From: an uncultured Eubacteriales bacterium
GTDB taxonomy: Bacteria > Bacillota > Clostridia > Christensenellales > Aristaeellaceae
Assembly (NCBI GenBank): GCA_900553295.1
Contig: USCR01000102.1
Coordinates: forward strand, 1-8,863
Direction: 5' to 3'
Length of the DNA: 8,863 nucleotides
Shown one piece after another: positions 5,820-8,863 of this stretch. Position 1 is the first letter of the stretch, and every line of letters starts with the position of its first letter. Below the pieces are notes generated by a model. It did no database searches. It had not been told where the DNA came from and saw only the letters and a list, made by a program, of their open reading frames with translations. Position numbers and translations under genes: made by a program.

Positions 5820-5848
5820 TTGCCAGAGTGGCTGACGTACCGTATAAT
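5820..5848 (+). promoter_or_regulatory. Promoter of the PAP2 phosphatase gene
   Basis: TTGCCA (5820-5825) and a perfect TATAAT (5843-5848) are 17 bases apart. The start would be near 5855, giving a leader of about 40 bases with AAGGAGG at 5879-5885. Confidence 0.8.
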
Positions 5849-5893
5849 CATGAAAAAGGCGATGCTTGCCACCATACGAAGGAGGACTACGCC

Positions 5894-6823
5894 ATGGCAT
5901 TTCTGAAACTGCTGGAGTCCCTCCGCACGCCGGCGGGGGAATGGCTGGCCGGAGTGATTACCCTGCTGGGGGAGGAGACCTTTTTCACCGTTCTGGGGCT
6001 CATTATAGTCTGGTGCTGCAATAAAAAGTGGGGGTTCCGCTTTCTGCTTACAGGGCTGACGGGCACGGCGGTGAACCAACTGCTGAAAGCCATTTTCCTG
6101 GTGCCGCGGCCCTGGATTCTGGACCCGGAATTTACCATTGTGGAATCCGCCCGGGCGGGCGCCACGGGGTATTCGTTCCCCAGTGGGCATACGCAGTCCG
6201 CCGCTACGGTTTTCGGCGTACTGGCGCTATGGGCACGCAAGAAATGGGTTACCGTGTGCTGCGTGCTGGCGGTGCTGCTGGTGGGCTTTTCCAGAATGTA
6301 TCTGGGCGTGCACACGCCGCTGGATGTTGGGGTCTCCCTGGGCACGGGCCTGATCACCGTGCTGGGGTTGCATGGGCTGTTTCAGTGGGCGGAGGGCTCT
6401 TTGCGCCGTCGGGCATGCCTGGGAGGCGGAATCAGCCTGTTTGTCCTGGCGCTGGTGCTGTATGTCACCCTGGCCCCTGTGCGCCCCGGCAGTGATCCCC
6501 TTTTTGACGCGCATGGGGTGGATGCGGCCTGGAAGCTCCTGGGTTCCACCCTGGGCATCGTTATCGCTTGGCTGGTGGATGGCCGCTGGCTGCACTTTGA
6601 TACCGGGGCCGTGTGGTGGGCACAGGTGTGCAAGCTGGCCCTTGGCCTGGCCCTGGTCCTGGGCATTCGCGTGGGGCTCAAGCCACTGCTGGGGGCGCTT
6701 GTGGGCGACGCAGCCTGGGCAGGGGGCGTGCGTTATTTGCTCATGACCCTGGTGGGCGGCATCCTGTGGCCCATGACCTTTGGCTTCTGGGGCCGCCTGG
6801 GGCGCAGGCGGGAAATGGCTTAA
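5894..6823 (+). CDS. PAP2 family membrane phosphatase with extra C-terminal membrane half
   Basis: This 309-residue integral membrane protein has the complete PAP2 signature. KX6RP is KAIFLVPRP (65-73), PSGH is at 96-99, and SRX5HX3D is SRMYLGVHTPLD (133-144). The catalytic residues are therefore His99, His140 and Asp144. The family dephosphorylates lipid phosphates such as phosphatidic acid, undecaprenyl pyrophosphate or phosphatidylglycerol phosphate at the outer face of the membrane; the substrate cannot be assigned here. Hydrophobic segments lie near 28-42, 50-64, 103-113, 118-132 and 145-160. A second half of about 140 residues, with at least three further segments (about 176-194, 215-228, 245-275), goes beyond the minimal PAP2 core. 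The start is ATG 5894, with AAGGAGG 8 bases upstream and the promoter just before; the frame is open further upstream but without signals. Its stop overlaps that of the convergent YitT gene. Confidence 0.9.
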   Translation: MAFLKLLESLRTPAGEWLAGVITLLGEETFFTVLGLIIVWCCNKKWGFRFLLTGLTGTAVNQLLKAIFLVPRPWILDPEFTIVESARAGATGYSFPSGHTQSAATVFGVLALWARKKWVTVCCVLAVLLVGFSRMYLGVHTPLDVGVSLGTGLITVLGLHGLFQWAEGSLRRRACLGGGISLFVLALVLYVTLAPVRPGSDPLFDAHGVDAAWKLLGSTLGIVIAWLVDGRWLHFDTGAVWWAQVCKLALGLALVLGIRVGLKPLLGALVGDAAWAGGVRYLLMTLVGGILWPMTFGFWGRLGRRREMA

Positions 6824-7422
6824 GCCTTGCTGCGGTGGTATGTGTGAATTTTCCCGATGACGAAGGAGGACAGCGTTACCGTCAACAGAGAGCAGACAAT
6901 GTTTGCCACGGGAATATAGCTCAAGGACAGAACCAGGACAACCAGGTCGGTAAACAGGTAGGCCCGGGAAACCGGCCAGCGGAACAGCTTGGCAATGACC
7001 AGCGCCAGTGCGTCATCGCCTCCCGCGGCGCCACCGGCGCGCACCACCAGTCCCACGCCCAAGCCCACAAACAGCCCGCCCACCACCGCGGCCAGCAGCG
7101 GCAGGTGCGCCATGCTGGGCAGCAAATATCCCATACGGGCAAACAGCGCATAGAACACCGCGAATCCGCCGGTGGCTACCAGGGAGTAGCGCAAGAAACT
7201 TTTCCCTAAATATTTGATACCCAGCAGGTAACAGGCCACGTCCATGACCACCTCGGAGATCGCAGGGGAGATGCCCAGCCAATGCTGGAGCAGCAACGTT
7301 GCTCCCAATACGCCGCCCTCCGTAATGCGGCTCTGTTGATGTACGTTGAATAAGCCAAAGGCCAGGATAGCCGCGCCCAGCAACAGCTGCGCGTAGCGTC
7401 CGGCCTCTTTTTGGGGTTTCAT
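6820..7422 (-). CDS. YitT family (DUF161-like) integral membrane protein
   Basis: This 200-residue protein has about five hydrophobic segments: 11-28, 38-48/58-69, 80-95, 108-128 and 157-185. TEGGVLGATLLLQHWLGIS (34-52) is the YitT-type glycine-rich motif after the first TM. AGGAAGGDDALALVIAKLF (129-147) is the second glycine/aspartate motif between membrane segments. YitT-type proteins are widespread in Bacillota and their transport or other function is not established. The C-terminus is short and lacks the extra cytoplasmic domain of longer YitT proteins. ATG 7422 is preceded by GGAAGGA about 8 bases away. The in-frame GTG at 7446 lies upstream of that ribosome site and is unlikely. The gene diverges from the MerR regulator with overlapping promoters and is its probable target. 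Its stop overlaps the PAP2 stop by 4 bases. Confidence 0.82.
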   Translation of the reverse strand: MKPQKEAGRYAQLLLGAAILAFGLFNVHQQSRITEGGVLGATLLLQHWLGISPAISEVVMDVACYLLGIKYLGKSFLRYSLVATGGFAVFYALFARMGYLLPSMAHLPLLAAVVGGLFVGLGVGLVVRAGGAAGGDDALALVIAKLFRWPVSRAYLFTDLVVLVLSLSYIPVANIVCSLLTVTLSSFVIGKIHTYHRSKA

Positions 7423-7461
7423 AAAAATGTTCCTTCCTTTCCGCACAGGGTGCGTATTTGC

Positions 7462-7490
7462 TTGACCATCTTGATTGTAAAGGATATAGT
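7462..7490 (+). promoter_or_regulatory. Promoter of the MerR gene
   Basis: TTGACC (7462-7467) and TATAGT (7485-7490) are 17 bases apart, a normal sigma-A promoter. A second reading, TTGATT (7471-7476) with TATAGT (7496-7501), has the 19-base spacer typical of MerR-activated promoters. Either would give a short leader containing GGGAGG (7516-7521). Confidence 0.6.
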
Positions 7491-7504
7491 AACAATATAG
7501 TCAA
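7474..7504 (-). promoter_or_regulatory. MerR-type promoter of the YitT gene with 19-bp spacer and dyad
   Basis: On the minus strand TTGACT (7504-7499) and TACAAT (7479-7474) are each 5 of 6 consensus and are 19 bases apart. An over-long 19-20 base spacer is the hallmark of MerR-activated promoters. The same segment has dyads: ATTGTAA/TAACAAT (7474-7480, 7490-7496) and TATA..TATA (7485-7488, 7496-7499). CTTGAC/GTCAAG (7461-7466, 7500-7505) makes the two facing -35 boxes mirror images. The regulator's own gene is adjacent. Confidence 0.62.
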
Positions 7505-7527
7505 GCCTTTTTTTCGGGAGGATGCGT

Positions 7528-8349
7528 ATGAAGCTGCGCTTTACCACCGGGGAGCTGGCACGCCTGCACGGAGTGTCCAAGCAGACGCTGATCTTTTACG
7601 ATAAGGCGGGCGTGTTCTGCCCCCGGGAGAAAGACCCCCATAACGGTTACCGGTATTATACGGAAGATCAGCTGGAATTGCTGGATCATATCCTGATGCT
7701 CAAGGATATGGGCATGAGTCTGCAGGATATACGGGCGTTTTTGGCCCTGCCGGATATGGGGGGAGCGGTGGCGGTACTGAAACGCCAGCAGGAAATTCTG
7801 CGGGAGCGGCAGGCGCAATTAAAAGAGGCCATGGCCCGGCTGGACCATAAGGTCCTCGCGCTGGAGGCCATGGCGGATGCCGTTCCCGGCCGTATTACCC
7901 TGGAGGAGCTTCCGGCCGTTCCCCTGGCCGTGTACCCGGTCAATCCGCCGGGAGGCGTGCTGGAAACAGACCTGGCCCTGAAGTCATTGCTGCGCACGCT
8001 GTACCAGCGGCGTTTGCCCTTTGTTTACGAAATGGGGACGCGTATTGCGCCGGAGGACCTGGAGGCAGGCCGGTGGCTGCATGCCTTTGCGGTGTACTTT
8101 CCCCTGCGGCGGGCCTGTGGCGGAAGCCTGTGCGCCCTCCGCCCCGCAGGAAAGTACCTGCGTGGCATTCACCAGGGCCCCTATGAAACCGTGGGGCAGA
8201 CTTACGCGGCCATGCTGGCCCATGCAAAGGCCCAGGGGCTGCGCCTGGCCGGCGGCTCCTATGAGCGCTGCATCTGGGACAGCATGACCGCCCGCGACCC
8301 GGCGGCTTACCGCACGGAACTGCTGCTGCCGGTGGAAATGTCCCCATAA
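7528..8349 (+). CDS. MerR family transcriptional regulator with GyrI-like effector-binding domain (BmrR-like)
   Basis: This 273-residue protein begins with the MerR winged helix-turn-helix (about 4-72): TTGELARLHGVSKQTLIFYD (6-25) is the HTH, and GYRYYTEDQLELL (40-52) is the wing and start of helix 3. A dimerising helix follows (about 78-118, rich in Gln/Glu/Arg/Leu). Residues 125-271 resemble the GyrI-like/AraC-type effector-binding domain, including GKYLRGIHQGPYETVGQTYA (208-227) and a terminal ELLLPVE. Such proteins (BmrR, BltR, TipA type) bind small organic molecules and switch on a promoter by untwisting its long spacer. No cysteine-based metal site is evident. ATG 7528 lies 6 bases after GGGAGG; an ATG at 7522 abuts that site and is rejected. 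It diverges from the YitT gene, and its 3' end overlaps the convergent GNAT gene by 43 bases. Confidence 0.9.
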   Translation: MKLRFTTGELARLHGVSKQTLIFYDKAGVFCPREKDPHNGYRYYTEDQLELLDHILMLKDMGMSLQDIRAFLALPDMGGAVAVLKRQQEILRERQAQLKEAMARLDHKVLALEAMADAVPGRITLEELPAVPLAVYPVNPPGGVLETDLALKSLLRTLYQRRLPFVYEMGTRIAPEDLEAGRWLHAFAVYFPLRRACGGSLCALRPAGKYLRGIHQGPYETVGQTYAAMLAHAKAQGLRLAGGSYERCIWDSMTARDPAAYRTELLLPVEMSP

Positions 8350-8863
8350 CCCAGGGTGACAGATACTTCGGGGAAGGGCCGCACCGGCGGCTGGTTCGTT
8401 TCATGGGGCCCGATGAGTTTCTCCATCCAGACCATATCGTACCAGCGGTCGAATTTGTAGCCGCAGTTGTGGAAGGTTCCCACGAGTTCGAATCCGAGAT
8501 GCGCATGGAACTCGGCGCTGTTTTTCGTCAGATATTCATCCTCGACCTGCGGATAGCCGATGCAGGCGTAGAGGTTCAGAATGCCCATTTTTTTCAGGCG
8601 GTCCGCCAGCTCTTCATACAGTCTCCGGCCAAGGCCTCCTTTTCTTGCATTGTGATCGAGATAAATGGTCAGCTCGCTCGACCAGTCGTATGCGGCGCGG
8701 CCGACAAAGGCATGTGCGTATGCATAACCTTCGATTTTTCCATCCTGCTCGATGACGAGGTATGGATATTTTTTCATGATATCACGCATGCGGTTCTCAA
8801 ATTCTTCCAGAGACGGCACGTCCCACTCGAAAGAAATGACGGTGTATTCTACATAATAAGCAT
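8307..8863 (-). CDS. Phosphinothricin-acetyltransferase-like GNAT N-acetyltransferase, 5' end outside window
   Basis: The reading frame is open to the right edge, so the first roughly 20-30 residues are missing. The visible part starts AYYVEYTVISFEWDVPS and continues through YPYLVIEQDGKIEGYAYAH, RAAYDWSSELTIYLDHNARKG and FHAHLGFELVGTF, then GYKFDRWYDMVWMEKLIG. This is the typical order of the Pat/YwnH group: ISFE-like N-terminus, GYAYA strand, RxAYDWSxExxIY, acetyl-CoA loop (RKGGLGRRLYEEL) and KFxRWxDxVWMEK. Characterised members acetylate phosphinothricin or methionine sulfoximine, but many homologues have other or unknown amine substrates, so resistance is not implied. A GTG (8819) could be mistaken for the start, but homology continues upstream of it. 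Its C-terminal 14 codons lie within the 3' end of the MerR gene. The part beyond 8350 looks less GC-rich than the MerR gene. Confidence 0.88.
   Translation of the reverse strand, partial: AYYVEYTVISFEWDVPSLEEFENRMRDIMKKYPYLVIEQDGKIEGYAYAHAFVGRAAYDWSSELTIYLDHNARKGGLGRRLYEELADRLKKMGILNLYACIGYPQVEDEYLTKNSAEFHAHLGFELVGTFHNCGYKFDRWYDMVWMEKLIGPHETNQPPVRPFPEVSVTLGYGDISTGSSSSVR

Noticed and set aside
5693..5893. In-frame upstream extension of the PAP2 gene to 5693
   Set aside because: It would start inside the GH27 gene's 5' end and pass over the PAP2 promoter; AAGGAGG is correctly spaced only for ATG 5894.
8450..8863. Calling the right-hand GNAT a phosphinothricin resistance gene
   Set aside because: Only the family resemblance is visible; most homologues have other or unknown substrates and the N-terminus is outside the window.

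Overview
The window looks like ordinary chromosome of a GC-rich (by eye near 60%) Bacillota/Clostridia bacterium, probably an anaerobic gut type. The signs are strong AGGAGG-type ribosome binding sites before almost every gene, consensus sigma-A promoters, and gene families typical of Clostridia: the NifU-like/GGGtGRT pair, a YitT-like membrane protein, a BmrR-like MerR regulator and an orphan GH27 galactosidase. There are no transposases, phage genes, CRISPR arrays, tRNA or rRNA. Species cannot be read from this sequence.

Layout: (1) 1-656, minus: 5' part of an M24 (Xaa-Pro peptidase-like) gene cut by the window edge. (2) 657-970: divergent regulatory gap. (3) 971-2707, plus: a two-gene operon of a NifU/IscU-like scaffold and the GGGtGRT protein, with its own promoter and terminator. 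Its exact function is unknown. (4) 2782-3195, plus: a small two-TM protein ending in a 2 x 21-residue tandem repeat. (5) 3196-3420: gap with a perfect 18-bp hairpin. (6) 3421-3975, minus: GNAT acetyltransferase. (7) 3976-4470: a 495-base gap without a protein gene. On the minus strand it holds a perfect consensus promoter (TTGACA-N17-TATAAT), a rod-like foldable transcript and an intrinsic terminator, which I read as 6S RNA. (8) 4471-5715, minus: GH27 alpha-galactosidase-like enzyme. (9) 5894-6823, plus: PAP2 lipid phosphatase with an extra membrane half. (10) 6820-7422, minus: YitT-family membrane protein. (11) 7528-8349, plus: MerR regulator with a GyrI-like effector domain. (12) 8307-8863, minus: phosphinothricin-acetyltransferase-like GNAT, cut by the right edge.

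Most genes are single transcription units with their own promoters. Two real regulatory relationships stand out. The NifU-like and GGGtGRT genes are clearly co-expressed. The MerR gene and the YitT gene are divergent, and their promoters physically overlap. The YitT promoter has the 19-bp spacer typical of MerR-activated promoters, so the membrane protein is the likely target of the regulator. Two convergent pairs (PAP2/YitT and MerR/GNAT) overlap at their 3' ends with no terminator between them.

The items most worth a second look are the unlabelled 6S RNA candidate, the uncharacterised NifU-like/GGGtGRT module, and the MerR-YitT switch.
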